64,000 nt of DNA. Source: Flavobacterium sufflavum. Its GTDB lineage: Bacteria > Bacteroidota > Bacteroidia > Flavobacteriales > Flavobacteriaceae. Below the pieces are notes generated by a model that was not told the origin of the DNA, did not search any database, and was given only the letters and a program-made list of their open reading frames with translations. The position numbers and the translations under genes were made by a program. Each line of letters starts with the position of its first letter. Position 1 is the stretch's first letter. Positions 44,163-54,609 of the stretch are shown here, piece after piece. Location of the stretch: assembly GCF_004016525.1 (NCBI RefSeq), contig NZ_SACJ01000011.1, positions 62,001 to 126,000 on the forward strand, given 5' to 3'.

Positions 44163-44194
44163 CATAAATACCTTGTGGATATTTATGGTTTTTT
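44163..44194 (+). terminator. Terminator-like hairpin in the DUF3857 operon leader
   Basis: CATAAATACC and GGATATTTATG form a stem with one bulged base around TTGT (44163-44187), followed by TTTTTT (44189-44194). It is inside the leader between promoter and first gene; no leader ORF was found, so regulation may be protein- or RNA-mediated. Confidence 0.5.
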
Positions 44195-44237
44195 CTTTTC
44201 CTCACTTTGGTAATTATTAATATTCTCAAAATCTTTT

Positions 44238-46148
44238 ATGAAAATCAGAATTCTTCAATTTGCAATATTTTTAATGTTTTTTGGCTTTAAACTTCAGGCA
44301 CAAAAAAATGAATTTCCTGTTTCACTTATTGCTGACAGTTTAAAAGAAAATGCCAATGCTGTTGTTCGATTGAACCAAATAGATGTCATTATTTCTTCGC
44401 AAAGAAGCATGAATGTTAAAACTAAAAGGGTTATTACTGTTTTCAATGAAAATGGTTTGTCTGCTGTAGATGCTTTTGAAAATTATGACAAAACAACTTC
44501 AGTTAAGAATGTTGAAGTACGAGTAATTGATCCTCTGGGAAACGAGATTAAGAAAATAAAAAGGAAAGATTTTAAAGATGTGAGTGCTATAAGCGGCAGC
44601 ACTCTTTTTTCGGATGCCAGGTATATTTATCTGGATTATACTCCTACACAATATCCTTTTACTGTAATTTATGACAGTGAAGTAGAAAATTCAAATACTG
44701 CCTTTATACCTGGTTGGTTTCCTGTTAAGGATTATCTTGTGGGAGTGGAACAGAGTATTTTAAATGTTACTTATCCAAATAATCTTGGCTTCAAGAAAAA
44801 AGAATTTAATTTTAAGGGTTTTAATATTCAGAAAACAACTGATACTTCTACACAGTTGAGTTATAAAGCTACTGGGATTTTAGCTCAAAAACAAGAGCCT
44901 TATTGCGCTGTTTCCGTTATTTTCCCCAGATTGTTGATGGGCTTAGAAAGTTTTAATCTAGAAGGAGAAGACGGAACTGCAAAATCTTGGAATGAATTTG
45001 GGAAATGGTATTATGACGAAATTTTGAAAGGAACTACTCAATTATCTCCTGAAACAGTTGCTAAAATAAAAACTCTTGTAGGAAATGAAACAGATCCAAT
45101 AAAAAAAGCTAAGTTGATTTATGACTATGTTCAGAAAAAAACAAGATATGTTAGTATTCAGGTAGGTATAGGAGGATGGAAACCTATGCTGGCCGATGAT
45201 GTTGATCGATTGGGTTATGGAGATTGCAAGGCATTAACAAATTATACCAGAGCGCTTTTGGATGTCGTTGGTGTGCCTTCCTATAACACGATTCTTTATG
45301 GAGATCCTTATAAAAGGAATATTGAAACCGATTTTGTTTCTATACAAGGAAATCACATGATTTTAGCAATACCTAATGGGAATGATTATATATGGTTAGA
45401 GTGTACAAGTCAGGATGATCCTTTTGGGTATCAGGGTAAATTTACCGATGATAGGACTGTATTAGTTATAAAACCAACCGGTGGAGAAATAGTCCAAACT
45501 AAAATTTATGAGGATAAAGGTAATTTGCAAAATAGTAAAGGAGCTTATAGTATTGATGAGCAAGGCAATTTATCAGGAAGGATAACAATTGCTTCAGAAG
45601 GTTCTCAATACAGTAACAAAGCTAGCTTAGAAAATAGTCAGCCTAATGAAAAGGAAACACATTATAAAGAATATTGGAGTAATATCAATAATTTAAAATT
45701 GGCTAAAATTAATTTCTCTAATGATAAAGAAAAAATAGCCTTTGTAGAGAGTTTAGATGTAAATGCGAATAATTATGCCTCTATTTCGGGGGCAAAAATG
45801 ATTTTTCCTCTTAATGCTTACAATCAATTTTCGGGTTCCGTAAAGCGAATTAGAAACCGTAAAAATCCATTCGAGATTCAGCGTGGATACGTAGATGTTG
45901 ATGAGGTAGAAGTTGTATTGCCATTTGGTTTTGCAATCGAATTTCTTCCATCCAATTTTGAATCGAATTCTAAGTTTGGGGATTATAAGACTGAAATCAT
46001 AAAAAAAGATGCCACTCATTTAGTTTATAAAAGAACTTTATATATCCACAAAGGATTTTATCCTAATACTGAATATGACCAATACCGTCTTTTTATGGAA
46101 CAAGTTTCCAGAAATGACAATGCCAAAATTATTTTAACCAAAATCTAA
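44238..46148 (+). CDS. DUF3857/transglutaminase-like protein with catalytic Cys-His
   Basis: 636 residues. Signal peptide KIRILQFAIFLMFFGFKLQAQ, a DUF3857 N-terminal beta domain, then a transglutaminase-like core: Cys330 in YGDCKALTNYTRALLDV, His373 in QGNHMILAIP and WLECTSQDDPFG in place of the usual LDaT. Of the three tandem family members here this is the one that keeps the nucleophile. It is exported to the periplasm or surface, where its target is unknown; such clusters are common in flavobacteria. First gene after the promoter at 44098. Confidence 0.88.
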   Translation: MKIRILQFAIFLMFFGFKLQAQKNEFPVSLIADSLKENANAVVRLNQIDVIISSQRSMNVKTKRVITVFNENGLSAVDAFENYDKTTSVKNVEVRVIDPLGNEIKKIKRKDFKDVSAISGSTLFSDARYIYLDYTPTQYPFTVIYDSEVENSNTAFIPGWFPVKDYLVGVEQSILNVTYPNNLGFKKKEFNFKGFNIQKTTDTSTQLSYKATGILAQKQEPYCAVSVIFPRLLMGLESFNLEGEDGTAKSWNEFGKWYYDEILKGTTQLSPETVAKIKTLVGNETDPIKKAKLIYDYVQKKTRYVSIQVGIGGWKPMLADDVDRLGYGDCKALTNYTRALLDVVGVPSYNTILYGDPYKRNIETDFVSIQGNHMILAIPNGNDYIWLECTSQDDPFGYQGKFTDDRTVLVIKPTGGEIVQTKIYEDKGNLQNSKGAYSIDEQGNLSGRITIASEGSQYSNKASLENSQPNEKETHYKEYWSNINNLKLAKINFSNDKEKIAFVESLDVNANNYASISGAKMIFPLNAYNQFSGSVKRIRNRKNPFEIQRGYVDVDEVEVVLPFGFAIEFLPSNFESNSKFGDYKTEIIKKDATHLVYKRTLYIHKGFYPNTEYDQYRLFMEQVSRNDNAKIILTKI

Positions 46149-46153
46149 ACCAA

Positions 46154-48172
46154 ATGAGATTCAAATTTTTAATAGCTGCCATTATACTGTTTTCAGTAGT
46201 TTTTAGTTCTAAAGCACAAGATTTTCGATTAGGAAAAGTTTCAATCGAAGAATTAAATGAAAAAGTACATCCTAAAGATTCATCAGCAGTTGCGGCAGTG
46301 CTTTTTGAAAAAGCAGAGAATAGATTGATTTACAATCAAGGGAGTGGTTTTGAAATAGAATTAGTGGTTAAAGCAAGAATTAAAATTTATAAAAAAGAAG
46401 GTTATAAATGGGCTAATAAAGCATTTCGTTATTATTTGGTTAATAATATGAGAGAAAAGATTTCGTTTTCTGAGGCTGTAACGTATAATTTGGTTGATGG
46501 TAAAATAGAGAAAACAAAACTTAAGAATGATGGAGAGTTTGATGAGGTGATAAATAAATATTGGGGACAAAAAAAGATAACTATGCCTAATGTAAAAGAA
46601 GGTTCGATTATTGAATATGAATATTCTTTGCATTCGCCTAATATTGGAAATCCCAGGGATTGGTATTTTCAGTCTGATATTCCTGTGAATCGTTCAGAAT
46701 ATATTAATTATGTGCCTGAGTATTTTGTTTTTAACACTAATGTAAAAGGATTTATAAGGCCTGAAATAACGGTTGCAAAATCAAACAAAATGTTAACCAT
46801 TAATTCTAAAGAACGAGTTGTTTCGAGAATGGGGGCTGCAACTACTAATTTTAATAGCGATAATATAAATTACATCGAAACCAGAACAACTTATTTGGCT
46901 GAAAATATGCCAGCAATTAAAGAGGAGGCATTTGTAAATAATGTTAGAAATTATACTACCAGTTTAGAGCAGGAATTATCAATGACTAAGTTCCCTAATG
47001 CTATGCCTAAAATGTATTCAACAGACTGGGATGCTGTAGTAAAAACTATATATGAGTATGATGATTTTGGTCCTGAATTAAATAAAACAGGTTATTTTGA
47101 AGATGATTTGAAAGCTGTTATTGCGGGATTAAACACTCAGGATGAAAAAATTAATGCCATTTTAAAATTTGTAAAATCGACAGTAAAATGGAATGATTAC
47201 TACGGTTATTCCTGTAATGATGGGGTAAGGAAAGCCTATAAGGATAAAACGGGAAATATTGCTGAAATAAATTTAATGCTTACTGCAATGTTGCGTTACG
47301 CAGGTTTAAATGCGAATCCGGTTTTAGTGAGTACACGATCTAATGGGATTTCTTTTTTTCCTAACAGAACCGCTTTTAATTACGTTATTGCAGCAATAGA
47401 AAATGGAAATGATGTGATTTTGTTGGATGCTTCAGACCCTTTTTCTACACCAGATGTTTTGCCTTTTAGAACTTTAAATTGGTTAGGAAGATTGATACGT
47501 AAAGACGGAACTTCTATGCCGGTGGATTTAATGCCTAAAAAAGCATCTGTAGAACTTAAAACAATGCTCTATTCAGTTAATGATAAAGGTGAAGTTTTAG
47601 GAAAGTTAAGGAATCAAAAGACAGCCCATAATGCTATGTTGTTTAGAGGAGAAATTAAAGATATTAAAGAGGATGCTTATCTTGAAAAATTAGAAAATAC
47701 CAATAGTAAAATTGAGATAAAAGAATATTCTCTGCAAAATGAAAAAGATTTTAACTTACCAGTGATAGAGTCTTATTCTTTTGTGGGGAATAATTTAAGC
47801 GAGTTGATAGGAGGGAAAATTTATATTAATCCAATGTTGTTTTTTGCCCGAAAACAAAATCCGTTTAAACAGGAAAATAGAGAATATCCTGTAGATTATG
47901 GTTTTCCTTTTCAGGATAAATATGCAATAAATATTCAAATACCAGAGGGGTTCAAAGTGGAGAATTTACCTCAATCGATAACATTAACAATGAATGGGGA
48001 TTTAGGTGTGTTTAAGTATTTGGCTAATTTACAAGGAAATACTATTCAGATTTCAGTTTCAAATCAAATCAATTCTTCTATAGTTCTTTCTCAAGATTAT
48101 GTAGCTTTAAAATCATATTATCAAAAAATGATTGAAAAACAGAATGAGAAAATTGTTATTGTGAAAATTTAA
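46154..48172 (+). CDS. DUF3857 protein, probable inactive transglutaminase paralogue
   Basis: 672 residues, five bases after the previous stop. Signal peptide ending KAQD. Same architecture, but the active-site line reads KTGNIAEINLMLTAML, with Ile where the sibling at 44238 has the nucleophilic Cys, and FNYVIAAIENG, with Tyr in place of the His. The LLDASDPFSTPDVLP end is kept. It is therefore a pseudoenzyme, probably a binding or scaffold protein. Very similar to the next gene (HPKDSSAVAAVLF near the start, ISFFPNRTAFNY), an adjacent duplication. Confidence 0.85.
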   Translation: MRFKFLIAAIILFSVVFSSKAQDFRLGKVSIEELNEKVHPKDSSAVAAVLFEKAENRLIYNQGSGFEIELVVKARIKIYKKEGYKWANKAFRYYLVNNMREKISFSEAVTYNLVDGKIEKTKLKNDGEFDEVINKYWGQKKITMPNVKEGSIIEYEYSLHSPNIGNPRDWYFQSDIPVNRSEYINYVPEYFVFNTNVKGFIRPEITVAKSNKMLTINSKERVVSRMGAATTNFNSDNINYIETRTTYLAENMPAIKEEAFVNNVRNYTTSLEQELSMTKFPNAMPKMYSTDWDAVVKTIYEYDDFGPELNKTGYFEDDLKAVIAGLNTQDEKINAILKFVKSTVKWNDYYGYSCNDGVRKAYKDKTGNIAEINLMLTAMLRYAGLNANPVLVSTRSNGISFFPNRTAFNYVIAAIENGNDVILLDASDPFSTPDVLPFRTLNWLGRLIRKDGTSMPVDLMPKKASVELKTMLYSVNDKGEVLGKLRNQKTAHNAMLFRGEIKDIKEDAYLEKLENTNSKIEIKEYSLQNEKDFNLPVIESYSFVGNNLSELIGGKIYINPMLFFARKQNPFKQENREYPVDYGFPFQDKYAINIQIPEGFKVENLPQSITLTMNGDLGVFKYLANLQGNTIQISVSNQINSSIVLSQDYVALKSYYQKMIEKQNEKIVIVKI

Positions 48173-48177
48173 AATTT

Positions 48178-50178
48178 ATGAAATTAAAATCAATTATCTC
48201 GTTCAGTCTTTTTTTGATATTTACTTTAAGTGTTCAATCTCAAAAGTTTGATTTAGGAAAGGTATCAATATCTGAACTTCAGGAGAAAGTACATCCTAAG
48301 GACTCGTCAGCTGTTGCAGCCGTATTGTTTAAAAAAGGCAGGACTTATTTTAATTATGATATTAAGAAAGGTTTTTTTGCTAATCATGAAATCAAAATAA
48401 GAATTAAAATCTATAAAAAAGAGGGCTTGGAGTGGGCTAATTTTGAAATTCCATATTATATTGGATATCAGAATTTGAATGATGAAACGGTTCGCTTTGC
48501 TGATGGAATTACTTATAATATTGAAAATGGAAGTATAGTAAAAACTAAATTAAATAGTGAAGGTACTTTTAAAGGGAATGTGAATGAAAATTGGAAAAAA
48601 GCAACTATAACGATGCCAAACGTAAAAGTAGGATCTGTTATAGAACTTAAATATACAATTACATCGGAGAATTTAACTAAGTTTCCCGTATTTCAAATTC
48701 AATATCCTATTCCTGCAAATCATGTAGAATATTGCAGTGAAATACCAGAATATTTTATTTACAAACAACTTCTTACGGGTTATGTCAATGTGAAATCAAA
48801 TTCGAAGTTAGAGCAGACTTCACAAACTTATGATAATGAGTATAGACAAACAAATTCAATTATTTACCAGCAAATAAAATCTACATTTGAGGTGGATGAT
48901 GTGCCTGCGTTAGTCAAAGAAAGCTATGTGGATAATATGAATAATTATAAATCTTCTTTACAATATGAATTAGAGGCAACAAGATATCCTAATCAACCAG
49001 TGAAAGATTATTCTCAAACCTGGGATGGTGTTGCTAAAATTATTTATGAAGAAAAGAGTTTCGGTAAAGAGTTACAGGAGCGATTATATCTTGTAGAAGA
49101 TTTAAGAGCTATTTTTAATCGAGAAGATAAAACACTTTCGGAATTAGATAAAATGACAACTGTTTTTAAGTTTATCCAGCAAAAAATGAATTGGAACGGA
49201 GATTTTGGCTATTATACCGAAAAGGGAGTGAAACAAGCTTATCTTGATAAGACAGGTAATGTAGCCGAAATCAATTTTAATTTAATTAATATGTTGAATT
49301 TGGCAGGGATTTCGGCTAATCCGGTATTAGTCAGTACGCGAGAACATGGTGTTCCTGTTTTTCCAAACAGAACCGTTTTTAATTATGTTATTGCCGCAGT
49401 TGAAATTAATGGAGAGAAAATCTTATTAGATGCGACCAATAAATTTACTACATCTAATGTTTTGCCACTAAGCGTATTGAATTGGAATGGAAGACTTATT
49501 AGACAAGACGGGACTTCTGAAGAAATTAAACTGGTACCTAGTAAACCATCTAAGGAGAATTATAATTTAAGTGTTGCTGTGGCTAAAGATGGAAATATAT
49601 CTGGTAAATATTTGGTGCAAAAAACAGATTATGAGGCGCTTGTTTTTAGGGAAAGAGAGGCGAATATGAAAAATGAGAACTATCTGGAAAAAAAAGAAAA
49701 TGAATTTAACGGGATTGAGATCAGCGACTATGCTATTGAAAATAAGAATACCGATTTGTCAAAAGCTGTCGTTGAAAGATTTACTTTTGCAAGCAATAAT
49801 CATTGCGAAATTATAGGTGGTAAGATGTTTATAAATCCGCTATTGTTTTTTACGATGAATAAGAATCCTTTTGTTCAGGAAAAAAGAAAAATGCCTATTT
49901 ATTTTGGCTATCCGAGACAAGAAAAATACAATTTGAATTTTGAAATTCCTGAAGGTTATCAGGTGGAATCTATTCCTAAACCGATGAAGATTGCAACTGA
50001 AGACAAATCGCTGGTTTTTTCAGTAAATAGTATGGTCAATGAAAATCGTATTCAAATAACGGTTGCAAAAGAAGTAAATACAGGAATGGCTGCAGCAGAT
50101 CTTTATGATGGTTTAAAAGACTTCTATCAAAAAATGATTGAAATGCAACATGAAAAAATAGTACTTAAAAAAATATAA
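48178..50178 (+). CDS. DUF3857 protein, second probable inactive transglutaminase paralogue
   Basis: 666 residues, five bases after the previous stop. Signal peptide MKLKSIISFSLFLIFTLSVQ then SQK. HPKDSSAVAAVLFKKG near the N-terminus is shared with the preceding paralogue. Active-site positions read KTGNVAEINFNLINML (Val for Cys) and FNYVIAAVEING (Tyr for His), while LLDATNKFTT retains the Asp-type end. Both copies have the same substitutions, so the loss preceded the duplication. The next gene starts after two bases. Confidence 0.85.
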   Translation: MKLKSIISFSLFLIFTLSVQSQKFDLGKVSISELQEKVHPKDSSAVAAVLFKKGRTYFNYDIKKGFFANHEIKIRIKIYKKEGLEWANFEIPYYIGYQNLNDETVRFADGITYNIENGSIVKTKLNSEGTFKGNVNENWKKATITMPNVKVGSVIELKYTITSENLTKFPVFQIQYPIPANHVEYCSEIPEYFIYKQLLTGYVNVKSNSKLEQTSQTYDNEYRQTNSIIYQQIKSTFEVDDVPALVKESYVDNMNNYKSSLQYELEATRYPNQPVKDYSQTWDGVAKIIYEEKSFGKELQERLYLVEDLRAIFNREDKTLSELDKMTTVFKFIQQKMNWNGDFGYYTEKGVKQAYLDKTGNVAEINFNLINMLNLAGISANPVLVSTREHGVPVFPNRTVFNYVIAAVEINGEKILLDATNKFTTSNVLPLSVLNWNGRLIRQDGTSEEIKLVPSKPSKENYNLSVAVAKDGNISGKYLVQKTDYEALVFREREANMKNENYLEKKENEFNGIEISDYAIENKNTDLSKAVVERFTFASNNHCEIIGGKMFINPLLFFTMNKNPFVQEKRKMPIYFGYPRQEKYNLNFEIPEGYQVESIPKPMKIATEDKSLVFSVNSMVNENRIQITVAKEVNTGMAAADLYDGLKDFYQKMIEMQHEKIVLKKI

Positions 50179-50180
50179 TA

Positions 50181-50507
50181 ATGAATTTAAAAAACGCCCA
50201 ATTAGACGTAGATACCTGGATAAAAGAACATGGTGTTCGTTATTTTAATGAATTGACAAATATGGCTCAGCTTACCGAAGAAGTAGGAGAGGTAGCCCGT
50301 ATTATTGCGCGTCGTTATGGAGAGCAATCAGAAAAAGAGAGTGATAAAAATAAAGATTTAGGTGAAGAACTAGCCGATGTGGTTTTTGTAGTTTTGTGTT
50401 TGGCAAATCAAACAGGAATCGATTTGCAGGCAGCTTTTGATAAAAAAATGGATTTAAAATCAGTTCGTGATAAAGACCGTCATAAAAACAACGAAAAATT
50501 AAAATAA
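50181..50507 (+). CDS. MazG-like nucleotide pyrophosphohydrolase
   Basis: 108 residues of the all-alpha NTP pyrophosphatase superfamily. LTEEVGEVARIIARR (EExxE) and LGEELADVVFVVLCLANQ (ExxD) supply the metal-binding acids. It hydrolyses nucleoside triphosphates to monophosphates, probably house-cleaning of non-canonical nucleotides. Coupled to the DUF3857 genes by a two-base gap. Confidence 0.9.
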   Translation: MNLKNAQLDVDTWIKEHGVRYFNELTNMAQLTEEVGEVARIIARRYGEQSEKESDKNKDLGEELADVVFVVLCLANQTGIDLQAAFDKKMDLKSVRDKDRHKNNEKLK

Positions 50508-50620
50508 TTATCAGTTGTGAATTATGAATTGTGAATTGTGAGTGGTAAATTGCGCCCTCAAATTATTTAAGTTAAAGCTCATAGGCAATAACTAATAATT
50601 CACAACTAATAATTTAAAAA

Positions 50621-51850
50621 ATGAATTTACTACTACAAACAACACATTCTAATTTAAATGCTCAAATAGCGGTTACAGGATCTAAAAGCGAAACTAACAG
50701 ATTGTTATTATTGCAGGCTTTGTTTCCTAATATTACTTTGGCTAATACCTCTAACTCTGATGATAGCGAAGTAATGCAAATGGCATTGAGCGGAAATGAA
50801 GAAGTGGTAGATATTCATCATGCCGGGACAGCAATGCGTTTTCTTACGGCTTATTTTGCTGTAAAAGAAGGTCGCGAAGTGGTTTTAACCGGATCCAGCC
50901 GTATGCAGGAACGTCCTGTGAAAATTTTAGTTGAAGCATTACGCCAATTAGGAGCAGATATCACTTTCTTGAAAGAAGAAGGTTATCCGCCTATTCGAAT
51001 TAAAGGACAAAAAATTACCGAATCTAAGGTAACCATGGCTGCTAATGTGAGTAGTCAGTATATTTCAGCCTTATTATTGGTTGCTCCAAAATTAGAAAAC
51101 GGTATCGAATTGATATTGGAAGGAGAAATCACTTCAATTCCTTATATCAAAATGACCTTAGCGTTGTTGAATGACTTGGATATCCAAACCAGTTTTGAAG
51201 GAAATATAATTAAGGTGTTGCCAAAACAAGATGTTGAATCTAAAGTAATGACTGTAGAGTCTGACTGGAGTTCAGCTTCTTACTTTTTTAGTTTAGCTGC
51301 ATTGTCTGATGAGGCTAATATATCATTAACCAGCTACAAACAATCAAGCTTACAAGGAGATTCAGCTTTAGTTTCTATATATAAAGAAATGGGAGTTGAA
51401 ACCCAATTCAACGCTGATACGATTACCTTAACTAAAACTAAAAAATTCAAATACACAGATGTTACTTTCGATTTGAATAATACCCCGGATATTGCTCAAA
51501 CCATAGTGGTTACTTGTCTTGGTTTAGGAATTGGTTGTCATCTTACAGGTCTTCATACTTTGAAAATTAAAGAAACTGATAGATTGGAAGCCTTGCGAAT
51601 TGAATTAAGCAAACTCGGTGCAAATATTTCTGTTACTAATGATAGCCTGACTCTTGTGGCTACTTCAGAAATTAATTCGAATATAAAAATCGGAACCTAT
51701 AACGACCACCGAATGGCAATGGCTTTTGCTCCATTAGCATTAAAAGTGCCAATAATTATCGAAAATGCCGATGTAGTTTCTAAATCTTATCCCGATTTTT
51801 GGGATGATATGGAAAAATTAGGCTATAAAGTTTCGGATTTAGTTGGTTAA
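50621..51850 (+). CDS. aroA: 3-phosphoshikimate 1-carboxyvinyltransferase (EPSP synthase)
   Basis: 409 residues, the short Bacteroidota type. GSKSETNRLLLLQALFPN, HAGTAMRFLTAYFA (GTxxRF), GSSRMQERPVKILVEALR, NVSSQYISALLLVAP, and DHRMAMAFAPLA are the substrate-binding motifs. It joins phosphoenolpyruvate to shikimate-3-phosphate, between the DAHP synthase step at 35836 and chorismate. The 113-base gap before it carries an imperfect inverted repeat (TGTGAATTATGAATTG / CAATAACTAATAATTCACAA). Confidence 0.94.
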   Translation: MNLLLQTTHSNLNAQIAVTGSKSETNRLLLLQALFPNITLANTSNSDDSEVMQMALSGNEEVVDIHHAGTAMRFLTAYFAVKEGREVVLTGSSRMQERPVKILVEALRQLGADITFLKEEGYPPIRIKGQKITESKVTMAANVSSQYISALLLVAPKLENGIELILEGEITSIPYIKMTLALLNDLDIQTSFEGNIIKVLPKQDVESKVMTVESDWSSASYFFSLAALSDEANISLTSYKQSSLQGDSALVSIYKEMGVETQFNADTITLTKTKKFKYTDVTFDLNNTPDIAQTIVVTCLGLGIGCHLTGLHTLKIKETDRLEALRIELSKLGANISVTNDSLTLVATSEINSNIKIGTYNDHRMAMAFAPLALKVPIIIENADVVSKSYPDFWDDMEKLGYKVSDLVG

Positions 51851-51926
51851 TAGTTCTTGTTAGACGCCTAAAGTGCTGGTTATTTGTGGTTTTGTTGTTT
51901 TAATTCTAAATTAAACAGCAAAACAC

Positions 51927-51958
51927 TTGACAACGCCTATCTCACAATCGTATATTTG
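51927..51958 (+). promoter_or_regulatory. queA promoter
   Basis: TTG at 51927-51929, 21-nt spacer and TATATTTG at 51951-51958; the leader is about 60 nt. Confidence 0.7.
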
Positions 51959-52022
51959 CAACCGAAAGATTTTTAGTTGTTTTTGAAACTAAAATCTAAA
52001 ACATACAATTTAATACCTATAT

Positions 52023-53072
52023 ATGAAATTATCACATTTTCAATTTGATTTACCTAAAGAACTTCTTGCAGAATTTCCTGCAGAGAACAGAGATGAAGCT
52101 CGTTTAATGGTTATTGATCGTAAAAAACAAACTATCGAACACAAAATGTTCAAAGATGTTATCGATTATTTTGACGATGGAGATGTAATGATTTTAAATA
52201 ATACTAAAGTTTTTCCTGCTCGTTTATACGGAAATAAAGAAAAAACCGGAGCAAGAATCGAAGTGTTTTTGCTTAGAGAATTAAATGCTGAACAACGTCT
52301 TTGGGATGTTTTAGTTGATCCGGCCCGTAAAATCAGAATCGGGAATAAATTATATTTCGGTGATGACGATTCATTAGTAGCTGAGGTTATTGATAATACT
52401 ACTTCTCGCGGAAGAACTTTACGTTTCCTTTACGATGGTTCTTACGAAGAATTCAGAAATAAACTGACTGAACTTGGAGAAACTCCAATTCCTAAATATA
52501 TCAATAGAGAGGTAACTCCGGAAGATGCTGAGCGTTACCAGACTATTTATGCTAAAGAAGAAGGTGCTGTAGCTGCTCCAACAGCGGGTTTACACTTCTC
52601 TAAACATTTATTGAAACGTTTGGAAATAAAAGGAGTGAAATTTGCTGAGGTTACTCTTCACGTAGGTTTAGGGACTTTTAACCCTGTTGAGGTCGAAGAT
52701 TTGTCTAAACATAAAATGGATTCTGAGGAATTAAAAATCACTCAGGAAGCCTGCGATATCGTTAACGAAGCTAAAGGGAAAAGAAAACGTGTTTGTGCTG
52801 TAGGAACTACTTCTATGCGTGCTATTGAAAGTTCAGTTTCTTCTGCAAATACATTGAATCCTTACGAAGGATGGACTAATAAGTTTATCTTCCCTCCACA
52901 TGATTTTAGTGTGGCTAACTGTATGATTACAAATTTCCATACGCCAAAATCAACTTTGTTAATGATGATTTCAGCATTCTGTGGACACGATTTGATGAAA
53001 AAAGCTTATGAAGAAGCTATCAAAGAAAAATATAAATTCTATTCTTACGGTGATGCAATGTTAATCCTTTAA
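52023..53072 (+). CDS. queA: tRNA preQ1(34) S-adenosylmethionine ribosyltransferase-isomerase
   Basis: 349 residues. [75 protein letters not shown] and the end [15 protein letters not shown] are typical QueA motifs. It uses SAM (supplied by metK, in this window) to make epoxyqueuosine in tRNA. Own promoter and terminator show a monocistronic unit. Confidence 0.96.
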   Translation: MKLSHFQFDLPKELLAEFPAENRDEARLMVIDRKKQTIEHKMFKDVIDYFDDGDVMILNNTKVFPARLYGNKEKTGARIEVFLLRELNAEQRLWDVLVDPARKIRIGNKLYFGDDDSLVAEVIDNTTSRGRTLRFLYDGSYEEFRNKLTELGETPIPKYINREVTPEDAERYQTIYAKEEGAVAAPTAGLHFSKHLLKRLEIKGVKFAEVTLHVGLGTFNPVEVEDLSKHKMDSEELKITQEACDIVNEAKGKRKRVCAVGTTSMRAIESSVSSANTLNPYEGWTNKFIFPPHDFSVANCMITNFHTPKSTLLMMISAFCGHDLMKKAYEEAIKEKYKFYSYGDAMLIL

Positions 53073-53099
53073 TCACCCAAAAGGTTAATTCAATAAAAG

Positions 53100-53127
53100 A
53101 AACTCGTCAGTAATGGCGAGTTTTTTT
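53100..53127 (+). terminator. queA terminator
   Basis: AAACTCGTC (53100-53108) pairs with GGCGAGTTT (53115-53123), one T-G pair, followed by a T-run. Confidence 0.85.
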
Positions 53128-53272
53128 GTTTTTGTTCGAAATCAGTTCGTAATTAATTCAGTTGATGCCCCGATTTTGTTATGATAACTGTGTTTTTAAT
53201 TTTCATCTAAGCCTTTGTGATTTAGTTTTTTCTTTTTTAAGTATTTTTACAAAACAAAATCCAAACCAAATT

Positions 53273-54550
53273 ATGATTTTCGAAAACACTAGGGCTTTTG
53301 CCCAACAGCTCGACTCTCAGGATAGCTTAAATAAATACAGGGACGAATTTCATTTTCCAAAAGTGAATGATAAGGAGGTGATTTATTTTACTGGAAATTC
53401 ATTGGGTTTGCAGCCTAAGAGAGCTAAGGCTTATGTTGATGAAATAATGAATGATTGGGCTAATCTGGCTGTCGAAGGACATTTTTATGCCGAGAAACCC
53501 TGGTGGGATTATCAGGAACGTTTTGCAAAACCATTGAGCAAGATTGTGGGGGCAAAACCGTTGGAAGTTACCGTTATGAATACGCTTACGGTGAATCTTC
53601 ATTTATTGATGGTTTCTTTTTACCGACCTACAAAAAATAGATTTAAGATTATTTGCGAAGAAAAAGCTTTTCCTTCTGACCAATATATGTTTCAAAGCCA
53701 GGTCAATTTTCATGGTTTAAAACCCGAAGAAGTAATTGTTGAGGTCAAAAGACGTGAAGGCAAACACAACATTCGAACAGAAGATGTTATTTCCAAAATT
53801 AAAGAAGTAGGAGACGAATTGGCTTTGGTCTTAATAGGCGGAGTGAATTATTACACAGGACAGGTTTTTGATATGAAAACTATTACTGCTGCCGGACACG
53901 AAGTAGGAGCTTATGTAGGTTGGGATTTAGCACACGCTGCCGGAAATATTAAATTAGAATTACACGATTGGAATGTCGATTTTGCCGCTTGGTGTAGTTA
54001 TAAATACATGAATTCCGGGCCGGGAAACGCTTCGGGATGTTTTGTGCACGAAAAACATCATGATAATCAGGAGTTGCCAAGATTTGCAGGATGGTGGGGA
54101 CACAATAAAGAACGCCGATTTAAAATGGAAGCTGTTTTCGATCCTATTCAGGGAGCCGATGGTTGGCAAATTAGCAATTTACCTGTTTTGTCTTTAGCTC
54201 CTTATCTGGCTTCGGTAGAAATGTTTGACGAAATAGGAATGGATGCGTTGATTGAGAAAAGAGATAGAATCACGGCTTATTTAGAATTTATTCTTCATGA
54301 AATTGACAAGGAAGTAACAAGCAGTTTCGAAATTATTACACCTTCAAATCCTTCGGAAAGAGCCTGCCAGTTATCTGTTTTTCTTCATGGAGAAGGACGT
54401 AGTTTATTTGATTATCTTATGAAAAATGGGGTGATTACTGACTGGAGAGAACCCAATGTAATTCGGCTGGCGCCAGTTCCACTTTATTGTTCTTTTGAAG
54501 ATATGTACAGTTTTGGACAAATATTAAAAAGAGGAATATTGGAAAAATAA
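53273..54550 (+). CDS. kynU: Kynureninase
   Basis: 425 residues from ATG at 53273. A longer in-frame start at 53162 is possible but its 37 extra residues are not family-like and cover the promoter region; the mature family begins near FENTRAFAQQLDSQD. PLP lysine is in AWCSYKYMNSGPGNASG; YFTGNSLGLQPKRA, GVNYYTGQVFD, GWDLAHAAGNI and RFAGWWGHNKERRFKM are typical. It cleaves (3-hydroxy)kynurenine to (3-hydroxy)anthranilate and alanine. With the monooxygenase at 56704 it forms a partial tryptophan-degradation/NAD de novo set. Confidence 0.94.
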   Translation: MIFENTRAFAQQLDSQDSLNKYRDEFHFPKVNDKEVIYFTGNSLGLQPKRAKAYVDEIMNDWANLAVEGHFYAEKPWWDYQERFAKPLSKIVGAKPLEVTVMNTLTVNLHLLMVSFYRPTKNRFKIICEEKAFPSDQYMFQSQVNFHGLKPEEVIVEVKRREGKHNIRTEDVISKIKEVGDELALVLIGGVNYYTGQVFDMKTITAAGHEVGAYVGWDLAHAAGNIKLELHDWNVDFAAWCSYKYMNSGPGNASGCFVHEKHHDNQELPRFAGWWGHNKERRFKMEAVFDPIQGADGWQISNLPVLSLAPYLASVEMFDEIGMDALIEKRDRITAYLEFILHEIDKEVTSSFEIITPSNPSERACQLSVFLHGEGRSLFDYLMKNGVITDWREPNVIRLAPVPLYCSFEDMYSFGQILKRGILEK

Positions 54551-54609
54551 CTAAACCACTATGCAGTTAAAGTGCTTAAAGTCTGCAAGACTAAAATACT
54601 AGAAAAAAA

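Noticed and set aside
53162..53272. Upstream extension of kynureninase
   Set aside because: 37 additional residues lack similarity to the family and cover the probable promoter; ATG 53273 gives the usual length.
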